From contig NC_068913.1 in the NCBI RefSeq assembly GCF_023091745.1, positions 35,532,501 to 35,596,500 on the forward strand: a DNA stretch of 64,000 bases, read 5' to 3'. This document shows positions 38,240 through 48,945 of the stretch, in pieces (position 1 is the first letter of the stretch; each line of letters opens with the position of its first letter). This DNA is from Budorcas taxicolor. Its lineage: Eukaryota > Chordata > Mammalia > Artiodactyla > Bovidae. The translations under genes and the position numbers were made by a program. Under the pieces are notes generated by a model. That model was given only the letters and a program-made list of their open reading frames with translations. It was not told the origin of the DNA and searched no databases.

Positions 38240-38353
38240 ATATATAGCATACGCCTGTCTATCCATCTGTCTATACAACCTTAATATTCTGAAGGCACCT
38301 ACAGTATGTGGAAGCTAGGTAACTGCTTTAACGTTTGTTCCTAACTGTACAGG
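38240..38353 (+). repeat. unclassified dispersed repeat, copy 2
   Basis: Partner of 27499-27611. It begins just after the tail of the neighbouring SINE and ends at 'cctaactgtacagg'. Confidence 0.7.
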
Positions 38354-39002
38354 GTTTAGTTTTTAGAGCATCTAATTTGTGAATCTGTTTTGAGAATCAT
38401 CCAGAGATTGATGTGGTATGCAGCCTTTCCCCAAGATTTGGACTCCCAAACTTTATTCCATTTACTACATTGAAGGACGCCTAACATCTTGTGTATTGGT
38501 GATCCTTGGGACTATACCCTCCAGAATAAAGTATCATGCTAAATTCCACAGTCCTGCAAAATCCAGTCCGTCTCACTGTTTGTATCTTTCACTTTCTCTG
38601 TTCACAATGCACAAGAAGCTCCAGCAATCCTCTTCCACTTTGCTGCGATGCAGCCTGCACTTTCCCACCTGCAGCTTAACTCATCCCCTTCCCTGCGCTG
38701 CATATGCCCTCTCTTTCTTGTAAATGCCTGTGAAATTGCTCACATTGACTTGCTGCCCTTTGCTGAATCACAGTTGAAAGTGTAATTCCTCTCTGAGCCT
38801 ACGTATAACATTCCTTTTCTTCGGCATTCATCGTTTTTCTCTTGGTATAAATCATCTTTGTCTCTATTTTCCATTGCTATCCTTGTTTTGAGCTCCTCAG
38901 TGGCACAAGCCAACTTTATTATCTTTCGAGACTGTAATCTGGGATCCATAGGCTAAGATCAGCCTGAGAAATAGTTTTATTTGTCCTTTATTGCATTTGT
39001 AA

Positions 39003-39208
39003 AAGTGTTAGTTGCTCAGTCATGTCCGACTCTTTGCGACCCCGTGGACTGTAGTTCTCCAGACTCCTCTGTCCATGGAATTCTCCAGGGAAGAATACTG
39101 GAGTGGGTTGCCATTCCATTCTCCAGGGGATCTTCCCGACCCAGGGATCGAACCCAGGTCTCCTGCATTGAGGACAGATTCTTCATTGTCTGAGCCACCA
39201 GAGTATTT
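39003..39208 (-). mobile_element. Bov-tA SINE
   Basis: Antisense full-length copy from 'agtgttagttgctcagtcatgtc' to 'attgtctgagccaccagag'. B box text is 'cagggatcgaacccaggtc' (reversed). Confidence 0.9.
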
Positions 39209-39829
39209 GTAAAACACTTGAATTAGCTTTATTAAAATACTGAGAGAAAAGTTTAGATTTATTTTCATCTCTTGAATCACAGAAAGACCAGATAACCCTG
39301 GGCCTTTATTGAAAAACAGCCATGGCTGATGGGAGTTGTAGTTCAAATACATACCTGGTGGGGTATTTGAACTTCCACCCCTCAAATAATGACTAATACA
39401 GAATAGGCCCTTGAAAAACGGTTTTTTCAAGCCAGGTGTAACTACCTCAACAAATACCAAGGGAGATGGAAAAATAATCCTACTATTTAGGAAGAAAATT
39501 TAAGATTTCAAAATTTGATTTTCTTTTCAAAACGAGGAGAGAGGAAGTAACTGAAGGAAGTGTTTTGGTGGAGAAGGCAAGTAAACAATGATGCCTGACC
39601 ATAAATGAACTCTCTCCTGGGGTTCCAGAGCCTGCGTGTATACCTGTAGCAGAGAGTGATTCATCGTTAATAAATTGTTTATTTGCTCTGGGACCCCAGT
39701 CTAGACTGAGAGCCCCATGAGACCTGGAACTATGTCACGCATCAATTTTCACTGGAGCCTGCCTGCCTGCCGACATTGGAATCTGGGTTTCATCACTTAC
39801 TGGTTACTCACTCGTATTTCAGTGACCCA

Positions 39830-39975
39830 AAGAATTCCTGGGACCATTACACTGACAGTGCTTAGTATAGTGTATAGTGTACTGAACGGTTCTATCACTC
39901 TCTGATTATTAGAGCATCTGTCCTCTGGTAGGTAGTTGAAAAATGGTTGTTAAATTAACAAATGAATGAATGAGA
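39830..39975 (+). repeat. L2 3' tail relic
   Basis: 'cactgacagtgcttagtatagtg' and 'gttaaattaacaaatgaatgaatga' resemble an L2 end. Diverged. Confidence 0.35.
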
Positions 39976-40337
39976 GAGTGAATCAGTGTCTACCATTGTA
40001 CAGCCACTATGTTGTCAGCCAGCTGGTTCTCTGAGTCTTCATTAAATGGCTTAGGTCTGTTCCAATAATCATTACAGGAACCCTAGCTAATCTACGAACC
40101 ATAGTTCTTTAGATTCCAGACTTCACTGACCTAAATTAGACTAAAACCACCTAAGTGTTTAGAACATAATATGTTTATTTATAGGTAAGAAAACTTTCCT
40201 CTTCATTCAGCTTGTTACCATGGAGCATATTATCTGTAATATTGTCTTTGTTTCCAGTTTTGCAAATTGCTTATGAAATAACTGCATCCCACCACACCCT
40301 AGACCTTGCCTGCATACCTCTGTTAGGTTTGGATGTC

Positions 40338-40338
<1 letters not shown>

Positions 40339-40367
<29 letters not shown>
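40339..40367. repeat. (AC)n microsatellite, 29 bp
   Basis: About 14 AC units. It falls inside a 170-codon open frame (40212-40724), one reason to doubt that frame. Confidence 0.96.
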
Positions 40368-40369
<2 letters not shown>

Positions 40370-40827
40370 GCGAGAGCTAGTGAAGAAATGTTGGACCTTT
40401 TCTTCAGGGTATGATTTTGGCTATGGAACTGAGCAAGAAAAACCTATGACTTTGTCTCTCTGTACTTCTAGGGATTTCTTGCCAGAAGATGGGCATGGGG
40501 GTGCTGCTGAAGGGGGAAGAGCCTGGAAAGGTGGAAGCAATTCTGTTTTGGAAAGTTTGTTCTGGTTCTGCTTTCCTATCCCAGTCCTTTTCTTTCGGAG
40601 AACCTATAACATGTTTGATAGCAAGGATTTTGTCTTATTAATTGTTACAACCTTAGTAGCTAGCATTTACCAATTTTGTGCTGGAGGAATGGATAAAGGA
40701 ACTAGACGAAGAAAGAAAGAATGAATAATATGAGGCAGAAAGCAAGGGACCTCCCCAAGCATCAGATGATAAGTTGATAAAATTCTTATAAACATACATG
40801 GTAGAGTATATATTATTATAGTCTATT

Positions 40828-41042
40828 ATTGGTGGTGGTTTAGTCACCACGTTGTGTCCAACTCTTGCGACTCCATGGACTGTAGTCTGCCAGGCTCCTC
40901 TGCCCATAGGATTTCCAAGGCAGGGATACTGGAATGGGTTGCCATTTCCTTCTCCAGAGAATCTTCTCAAACCAGGGATTGAACCTGGCCTCCTGCACTG
41001 CAGGAAGATTTTTTTTTACCAACTGAGCCACCAGGGAAGCCC
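40828..41042 (-). mobile_element. Bov-tA SINE
   Basis: Antisense full-length copy from 'ttggtggtggtttagtcaccac' to 'ctgagccaccagggaagccc'. A T run interrupts the left part of the reversed head ('gaagatttttttttacc'). Confidence 0.9.
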
Positions 41043-41354
41043 ATTGTGTATTATTATGATGCTATAAGTATGGTCATAACACTCTGAAGAAACCTGATAT
41101 ATTTAGGGTTAATACTTCAAAGCTTTCATCTGAATACTAAAAAATGTTTGCAAGTTAAGTAGATTATCTGCTTGTGTAAGGTACTTAATACATACTATCT
41201 GATGAGTTAATTGGGGAAGGCCCAATTTAAGGTTTTAATTAATTTCTGTCATCTATTTTAGAATAATGACTTTGAGATAAAGTAATTCTTCCTCGCCTCT
41301 CCATGCAAGCACCAGGGCTGAGACCCTGATGGAAATCAGAGAGCACCTTTTGCA

Positions 41355-41572
41355 TGCTAAGTTGCTTCAGTGTGTGTCCGACTGTGTGACCCTATGGATC
41401 ATGTGACCCTATGGATTACAGCCCTCCAGGCACCTCTGTCCATGGGATTCTCCAGGCAAGAATACCGGAGTGGGTTGCCATTTCCTTCTCCAGGGATTCT
41501 TCCAGACCCAGGGACCAAACCTGGGTCTCTTACATCTACGTGCATAGGCAGGCAGGTTCTTTAGTGCACCTG
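41355..41572 (-). mobile_element. Bov-tA SINE with a 17-bp internal duplication
   Basis: Antisense copy from 'gctaagttgcttcagtgtgtgtc' to 'ggcaggttctttagtgcacc'. Within it tgtgaccctatggatca is repeated in tandem (41385-41401 and 41402-41418, one mismatch). Confidence 0.88.
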
Positions 41573-42008
41573 TCATGCCCTAAATGCAGGTCTGGTCTAC
41601 TCCCAGCAGGACAAGCCTCACTCAGAGCTGTGTCTAGGCACAGGCATTGGATGTGTGAATTTTGAGTATCCAGTTTTTTTTTCCCACAATACTTATATGC
41701 TTTCCATGTGTCATGAGCCAGAAACATTAGCCACATCAAAACTTGCTCCCAAGGGCATGATTATTGGCTATAGAGACTGGAGTATAAATTTAAAATCACT
41801 GCAAGAGTTGGATAATCAGTTCATTTTGTAAAAGTCTGCAATCTTAATGGGATTGAATATGATCATCTGGGAACAGATAATTTTGGAAGGCTGGGAAGAA
41901 TATATTCAAGGATAGTGGGGAGTCTTTGTCATTCTCCTAGAACTTGGCAGATCCTATTTTATTTTGACTTCAAAGCACCTTCTGTGGAGCGTGGAGTAGG
42001 AAGGGATT

Positions 42009-42022
42009 TGTGTGTGTGTGTG
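42009..42022. repeat. (GT)n microsatellite, short
   Basis: Seven GT units followed by TGTTTT-type low-complexity sequence to about 42055. Confidence 0.9.
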
Positions 42023-43049
42023 TTTTGTTTTGTTGTTTGTTGTGTGTTGTTTTTAAATCTATTTTGTTTTTGACTATTTTCATCGTGGCGAGTGCTTTCC
42101 ACTCAGAACTAATGACAGACAGCTTTGGAAGGAGGCAGCGATGATGTGTGATTTTGGCATTCACGAGGTAGAACATGGTACATCTTGGATAAAATGCCTC
42201 TGAGTAATTGCACTGCAGAAATTGCAGTTTGGAGGAGAGTTCATTTTTTGGTTGTGATGTGTTTGTGCCCCCGGGCCTGCTGGGCAGCCTGGTATTAACT
42301 TCAACTCAGCCCCTACATCTCTGATTGCTGCTGCTACAGTGGTCAGCTTTCAATACTTTTCTTCAAACAGGTTCCAAATTGTCCTTGGAGCATTTCTGTG
42401 GTTGGCTTTAGGGTGTATGATTGTCCTTAAGTGTAGTATATGATAACTCATTTGAAGCAAAAGCAATAAGCAAGAACATTATTAAGGTAGCAATTGGAAT
42501 GAATGTAAAATCCTTTCTTTTTTCAAGGCCTCTCTTAATAATGTATGATTTGAGAGAGAAGAAATTTGCAAAAATTTTGTTGCCGGGATAAAGGGGAAAG
42601 ATGAAAAGCTATTTTCCCCTTAGATTTACTGCTTCCCACACACATGTATAAAGACATACAAACAATGACAGCTATTGCTTTTTTTAAAATTTTCATCCAA
42701 TGAATTCAGCAAATGGCATCAAGTGTCTCTGGCTGGGATAACTGCCATAGAAAGTGGAGTCTTCTTTCTAGTGAAGTAGTTGAAGCTGGTGGAGCAGACT
42801 TGGCAGGGATATATCTTACAGGTAGATATGTCTTACAACAATGAACTTGGAGACAGATGTTTTGGGGGTGACTATGATGGCTGAGGGATACCGTACAGCC
42901 CAGTTCCCATCAGAGGTTTGGTCAACAAGATGAGAGATGTGGTGCCCAGAAGAGAAGCTTATGGTCCAAAGTGTACAGGTGCATGTCCTGGAAGCCGATC
43001 CACTTCACGCAGCATTGCTGGGTCAGACCTTCTTCTTTTATTAATTGTT

Positions 43050-43163
43050 GTGTTAGATGGAGGTGGTTGTCGTATCTGACTCCTGTTGCTGCAGGGACTG
43101 TAGCCTGCCAGGGTCCTCTGTCCATGGGATTTCCCAGGCAAGGATACTGGAGTGGGTTGCCAA
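43050..43163 (-). mobile_element. Bov-tA SINE, partial
   Basis: Antisense 3' half only: 'gtcgtatctgactcctgttgctg', 'gactgtagcctgccagggtcc', 'aaggatactggagtgggttgcc'. The tRNA-like head is missing. Confidence 0.85.
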
Positions 43164-43296
43164 TTGTTTTTAGTTTCTAGAATTTTAGGTGCTGCTGGGA
43201 AGTGAGTAAGGCTGCAGGTTTCTGTGACCATTGAGGCATTTGGCATTATATGCACCTTCTCTTATTGGATAATAAATACCCTTTAGTACCTTCTCA

Positions 43297-43569
43297 TGGA
43301 GAAGGCAATGGCACCCCACTCCACTACTCTTGCCTGGAAAATCCCATGGATGGAGGAGCCTGGTGGGCTGCAGTCCATGGGGTCGCTAAGGGTCGGACAC
43401 AACTGAGTGACTTCACTTTCACTTTTCACTTTCATGCATTGGAGAAGGAAATGGCAACCCACTCCAGTGTTCTTGCCTGGAGAGTCCCAGGGACGGGGGA
43501 GCCTGGTGGGCTGCTGTCTATGGGGTCACACAGAGTCGGACATGAGTGAAGCAACTTAGCAGCAGCAGC
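43297..43569 (+). mobile_element. Bov-A2 SINE dimer, with target duplication
   Basis: Two Bov-A monomers joined by the linker 'cactttcacttttcactttc' (around 43418-43435), ending in (AGC)n. One 12-bp repeat, agtaccttctca, flanks the pair at 43285-43296 and 43570-43581, so the dimer inserted as one unit. Confidence 0.93.
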
Positions 43570-43959
43570 AGTACCTTCTCAAAAGTTCCTTCTTATAATC
43601 ATCTAAGAGAGGAATTATAAGCTATATTTATGAACACTGCTACGTATGCATCTACTTGAGTAGTGCTACACTTGTGCTTTCCATATATCATCTCATTTAA
43701 TTTAACCAAATCAAGTGGGTCCTTATTGAACATTTGCATGTGAGAGAAGTGAATGTGAATGAGGCTGAGTCATGAGACTAGTAGGTGAACATCTCAGAAC
43801 CAGGCCTGGCCTGTATGACAACAGCACCTGTGTTCTGAACTATGGTTTGTCCTTAGCATGAGTCTTGTCTCCCCAGCCTTATTTATATGTTTGTTCATGG
43901 TGCTTCCATAAATAGTAAGTGAGTTCATCTACTTTAGTGATTTTCACATACTGATTTAG

Positions 43960-44055
43960 TTGTCTTGAAGGCAGAAACCATGTCTTATTCATCCTTAATA
44001 TTTAGCACAGTAAGAGGCACATAGTAAGCATTTCAATAATTGTTAGATGAGGTGA
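43960..44055 (+). repeat. L2 3' tail relic
   Basis: 'cttgaaggcagaaaccatgtctt', 'atatttagcacagtaagaggc' and 'catagtaagcatttcaataattg' match the L2 tail order. Confidence 0.5.
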
Positions 44056-44232
44056 TTAGGAATGACAATCAAGGCTGGTCTTTTAGGCAAAATAAGCAAA
44101 CACCTTCATAGTGCTGTAAGTGGGTAATTTTAGAAGGAATTTATTTTTTAGGCTGTCACCAGGGAAAGGAGTGACCTAGGCTAGAAGGAATACCCTCGTC
44201 TGCAATGTGAGACAACATCTATGGAGACATGC

Positions 44233-44257
44233 TGTGTGTGTGTGTGTGTGTGTGTGT
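44233..44257. repeat. (TG)n microsatellite, 25 bp
   Basis: About 12 TG units after 'catgc' and before 'agtgcatgg'. Confidence 0.95.
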
Positions 44258-44547
44258 AGTGCATGGTCTACTTCAATAGATCTAAATTCCCTTTCTGGCT
44301 CAAGGCTGCATACCAGATAGTTGCTTTGGTGGTATAAGTGTCTTCTGGACAGACTTAATGTTGTTGCTTTGAGTATTTCATTGCTTAATAACTTTTGAGA
44401 CCATATTTGTGAGTTTTCATTGTGAGCAATTAAAAAAATTGCATCTTATTAATTAAAGTAAAGGGGGAGGTTGAGAAACTGTAGAAGACTCTGAATTCTT
44501 TCCATCTTTCCTGATTCATGCACATTAATTTTTTGACTTCTAGTAGA

Positions 44548-44707
44548 CTTCAATTTCACTTTTCACTTTCGTGCATTGGAGAAGGAAATGGCAACCCACT
44601 CCGGTGTTCTTGCCTCGAGAATCCCAGGGATGGGGGAGCCTGGTGGGCTGCCATCTATGGGGTCGCACAGAGTTGGACACGACTGAAGTGACTTAGCAGC
44701 AGCAGCT
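44548..44707 (+). mobile_element. Bov-A2 SINE, 5'-truncated (linker plus right monomer)
   Basis: Starts in the linker 'ttcaatttcacttttcac', continues with 'ggagaaggaaatggcaaccc', and ends in (AGC)n. The left monomer is absent. Confidence 0.88.
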
Positions 44708-44776
44708 TCAGGTCCATGAGGCAGATTCCATTACTATACCAGATACTAAAGCAGTTCATAAAGACTATGCGTATGG

Positions 44777-45536
44777 AATGGAAACAGTGAGAGACTTTAT
44801 TTTTGAAGGCTCCAAAATCACTGCAGATGGTGACTGCAGCCATGAAGTTAAAAGAGGCTTGCTCCTTGGAAGAAAAGCTATGACCAACCTAGATAGCATA
44901 TTGGAGAAGGAAATGGCAACCCACTCCAGTATTTTTGCCTGGAGAATCCCAGGGGCAGAGGAGCCTGGTGGGCTGCCATCTATGGGGTTGCACAGAGTCG
45001 GACACAACTGAAGTGACTTAGCAGCAGCAGTAGCAGATAGCATATTAAAAAGCAGAGACATTACTTTACCAACAAAGGTCCATCTAGTCAAAGCTCTGGT
45101 TTTTCCAGTAGTCATATATGGATGTGAGAGTTGAACTATAAAGAAAGCTAAGCGCCAAAGAATTGATGCTTTTGAACTGTGGTGTTGGAGAAGACTCCTG
45201 AGAGTCCCTAGGACTGCAAGGAGATCCAACCAGTCCATTCTGAAGGAAATCAGTCCTGAATATTCATTGGAAGGACTGATGCTGAGGCTGAAACTCCAAT
45301 ACTTTGGCCACCTGATGCGAAGAGCTGACTCATTTGAAAAGACTCTGATGCTGGGAAAGATTGAAGGCATGAGGAGAAGGGGGCAACAGAGAATGAGATG
45401 GTTGGATGGCATCATCAATGGGATGGACATGAGTTTGAGGAGGTTCCAGGAGTTAGTGATGGCCAGGGAAGCCTGGTGTGTTATAGTCCATGGGGTCGCA
45501 AAGAGTTGGACATGACTGAGCGACTGAACTGAACTG
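44777..45536 (+). mobile_element. BovB LINE 3' fragment with a nested SINE
   Basis: Sense 5'-truncated copy, starting near 'ggaatggaaacagtgagag' (RT carboxyl region) and ending in TGAACTGAACTGA. A Bov-A monomer at 44903-45034 splits it. Several substitutions are visible, including a stop in place of Trp at 'gagttgaactat' (about 45131). Confidence 0.9.
44903..45034 (+). mobile_element. Bov-A monomer SINE nested in BovB
   Basis: Inserted in the BovB at 'agatagcatatt', which is duplicated at 44891-44902 and 45035-45046 (12 bp, perfect). It ends with (AGC)n-like 'gcagcagcagtagc'. The order of events is BovB first, then the SINE. Confidence 0.95.
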
Positions 45537-45659
45537 ATACTTACGGACATCCAGAGAGGGAGACTTTCCAGCCTAGTAAATGAATTTCCGGATTTAAGTT
45601 GGGGTCCACCCCCGCCCCAACTTGGCCACCCCAATCATGCTGTGGCAGTAACAATCTTC

Positions 45660-46100
45660 CTAAAACCATATTTGTTAGGTTCCTTCTTGATTAAAATCTT
45701 CCAATGGGCTTATGCCTTCATGAAAAATACTTCAGATTCCTCAACAGGATACTGTATGTCTTTGACAGTGTGATCCTTTTACTTCTTTATCAAATGCTTC
45801 TCTCTTCCCGCACATCCTTCTTCCCAGTGTGTGTACCCACCACTTCTGCTCCAGAAAATCTTTCGAAAGCTCTGTGCTCTGTGAGTACTGAATCACTTCT
45901 TATTCCCTGAAAGTTCCATGTTCTTGCCTTTGTTCCTTTGCACAAGCAATTTCCTTCACCTGACTCCTTTTTACTAATCTTTATGTCTGAAGACTTGTTT
46001 ATTTTTGCTGACTCCCTCCCCCCACCGAATTAGGATACGTGAGACTCCTTTGTATTCCCACAGTGTTTGATTCTAACCTCAGTTGATTCATGTATTTATC
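45660..46100 (+). repeat. old LINE L2-like segment
   Basis: 'aaaatcttccaatgggcttatgc', 'ccacttctgctccagaaaatc', 'cctttgttcctttgcacaagc' and 'ctgactcctttttactaat' follow L2 3' order. Confidence 0.45.
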
Positions 46101-47370
46101 AAACATGTAGCAGATGCTAAAGCTAATCGTGTGACCAACATGACTACAATCCTTGCCTCCATGCAGATGACCCTAGTGGATTACAAACAAACAAATATAT
46201 ACTGTAACTTCAAATTGTGATCAGTAAATGCTGTGACAAAAAGTCAAGCAAGGTAATGGTATAGAGAATGACAGGTAATGATGGTTGGGGGGATTCTCCA
46301 GGGAAGTAATAACTGAGCTGAACTTAAAGACAAGAAGGAGTCAGACACTTGAGGCTCTAGAGGAAGAATATACTAGATTGAAGGAGCAGGAAATACAGTT
46401 TCTTAAGTTGGAACATGCTTAAAGTGCTCAGTGGACAAGAAGAAAGCCAGTGGGTTTCATGTGTAGAGAATGAGAAGAAAGTGTGGTGCAAGATATGAAT
46501 TTGGAGTGGCAAGCAGAGGCCGGGATCCTGGAAGGGCTTATGGGCTTTGGTAATGTATTTAGATTTAATTCTATCATCAATGAAAAGTGTTCAGAGGATA
46601 TTCTGACTAGATTTACATTTTGAAGAGCTCACTCTTGTTACTATGTGGAGAATGAACTCTAAGAGCATCAGAAGGGAGACAAGGAAAGTCATTTAGCTCC
46701 CGTTTCATGGATCAAGAGATGAAGATGGATGACTTGGAAGAGGAGTGCAGACAGTAAGAAGTGGTCAGATTTAGGAAGTATCTTTTGAAGCGGTGCTCAT
46801 GAACTGAACATTAGGTATGAGAAAACAGAGTTAATCTTTGATTGATTATAAAGTTTTATTTAAATAAGCAGATGATGGTACTATTGACTAAAATTGGTAA
46901 CGGATTGGTTGTGTGTGTGTGTGTGTGTGTGTGTCTTTGTTTTGGTGCAGGAAGGAGAGGTGAAAAATAAAGATCTTTGAGTTGAATATGATAAACAAGA
47001 TTTTTTTGCCTATGCAAGATGAGATGTCAAAGAAGCCATTAGATATACAATTCTCTATGCCAGCAGAGAGGGCAGGGATGGAGAAAATCCACTTGTGAGT
47101 CATTACTACATGGATGATGTCCGGTGTTAGGGACTAGAGGAGGTAACCATATGGGAGGAATAGGAGGATGGAGTCTTTAGGTGTCCCACCATTGAGAGCT
47201 TGGACACAGGGTGGGAAGAGGAAGCCTTCCAAGGAGACTGAAAGAGAAGGGCTGCAGAGGGAAGGAGGAAGGATAAAGAGGGTACGGAATCGTGGACGTC
47301 ATAGAAGAATTGTGTTGTGAAAAGTAATAGAAGCCAGAGAATCTTAAAAAAGAACGAATGAAAAAGCAAA
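46085..47370 (-). repeat. old LINE-derived sequence, probably L2, antisense (tentative)
   Basis: 'tgtatttatcaaacatgtagc', 'atgctgtgacaaaaagtcaagc', 'gggcttatgggctttggtaatg', 'gtggagaatgaactctaagag' and 'agaagtggtcagatttagg' recall a frequent antisense L2-type arrangement. It is interrupted by the GT microsatellite. Confidence 0.35.
46911..46934. repeat. (GT)n microsatellite, 24 bp
   Basis: Twelve GT units followed by ctttgtttt. Confidence 0.95.
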
Positions 47371-47399
47371 CGATCAATTGTGTCCAAAGTGGGGTAGAG

Positions 47400-47560
47400 T
47401 TATTGCACATACTGTAGTCGCCTCTTCACTCGTGTGTGTTCTCCAATAGATTCGAACTTCCTTGAAGGTAGATTAGGATACCTTTCTAGCCTTAATGTGC
47501 AGGTACAGGGCCTAACACCTACTGGATGCTTATCAAATATTTACTGAGTGGATAAATGAA
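47400..47560 (+). repeat. L2 3' tail relic
   Basis: 'cttccttgaaggtagattagg', 'ggtacagggcctaacacctactgg', 'atcaaatatttactgagtgg'. Confidence 0.45.
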
Positions 47561-48727
47561 CTCCAAAGCCTAACAAGATGACAGCTAAAGTGAGACTAGG
47601 CTCAGGAAATATGGGAAGTATTTGTCCTTCACACTCACCTCCAGCCTAAGTTATACTTTAAATTTCCTATAAAAATTAACATAAAAGGCAATCAGAAGCA
47701 GGCCCCTGAACAGCTCGTTGAATAAGATTCATTAAAAAATGATGGACAGTGTGACACAGTACCCCATACAGGAGGGAGCTGGGGAGACTGACTGAGCTAT
47801 ATTTTGAGTTAATTTTATATTCATAAATAAGATTGGAATTGTAGCACTGGTTTGATTCACCTCATTGAAAGTGAAAAGGTAGAACTGCACATTTCCCCAC
47901 AGGAAATCTAAAATCAAATATAGCATAGATGGTAATGGTGTTTTTGCTTAATTTTCAATAACGTATAATTTTATAATTTAATTACAGTGCTAGGGAGATA
48001 CATTAGAAGGGACACACAGAGCATTTAGGGTTCCTTGGAGAAAGGTGTTCATAATTTTAAAATTATTGTGTTAATTATTAGATAATGAGGAAGCTTAAAG
48101 CTACATCTGATCTACACCGTGGCAAGCTTTGTTTCTTCTGAGCTCTACCTAAATCCTCCAATTGGAGAGAAAGAATAAGATATGTTTTTCTTTTTGTTTT
48201 ATTGTTACCATACCAGCTAGTTTTGTTGTTGTTGCTCCTTTGAGAATTTCTTCATCTTATTTCTAAATATCAGAGTACATCAGGGTTTGGTTCTGTGTCT
48301 TTTCCTTTTTCCTATGCATTTTCCCCCTAAGTCATCTTATCTGTTTCCTGTCAGTCTAAACACATGGATGATTCCCAACTTGGCTCTAATTCAGAAGTGG
48401 CCTCTGAAATACAGATGCTCAATACTACTGCTTGCCAGGCTGTGTATTCTTCTAGGGAGAAGCTGATGTCCGTTTCACCCATCAGTGTGTCAGAGTGAGT
48501 GCTTGACACTTAGTAAGCTTTAAGAAATGTATGTGGAAAAGCCGTGTTAACTCTGTGATGGGGAAGCACTATATTTCCCTTGATTTGCACAGGTTATTAT
48601 TGAAAGCTTCTATCTTTGTTGGAATGCCCAGTCCCCAAATCCTGCATCTTTTTCAATGCTCACTTCAAAAGCTGCCTTATTCATAAGGCAGTGTATCCAC
48701 CCAGGTATTAATAGAAGGGACTTAAAT

Positions 48728-48945
48728 CCCAGGTGGTGCTGTGGTAAAGAATCCTCCTGCCAATGCAGGAGATGTAGGAGACATGGGTTCGATCCCTGCC
48801 TGAATCAGGAAGATCCCCTGGAGGAGGGCATGGCAACCTACTCCAGTGTTGTTGCCTGGAGAATCGCATGAACAGAGGAGCCTGTTGGGCTGTAGTCTAT
48901 AGGGTCACAAAGAGTCAGACACAACGGAAGTGGCTTAGTATAAAT
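48728..48945 (+). mobile_element. Bov-tA SINE
   Basis: Sense full-length copy from 'cccaggtggtgctgtggtaaag' to 'cagacacaacggaagtggc'. The probable target repeat taaatccc occurs on both sides. The B box text gttcgatccctg is well kept. Confidence 0.9.

Noticed and set aside
40212..40724. 170-codon plus-strand open frame
   Set aside because: It runs through a (CA)n microsatellite (His-Thr repeat) and has no recognised domain or splice context.
44765..45634. 289-codon minus-strand open frame
   Set aside because: It is the antisense reading of a BovB 3' fragment plus a nested SINE. BovB antisense frames are often open by chance, and the same antisense peptide appears in other copies.
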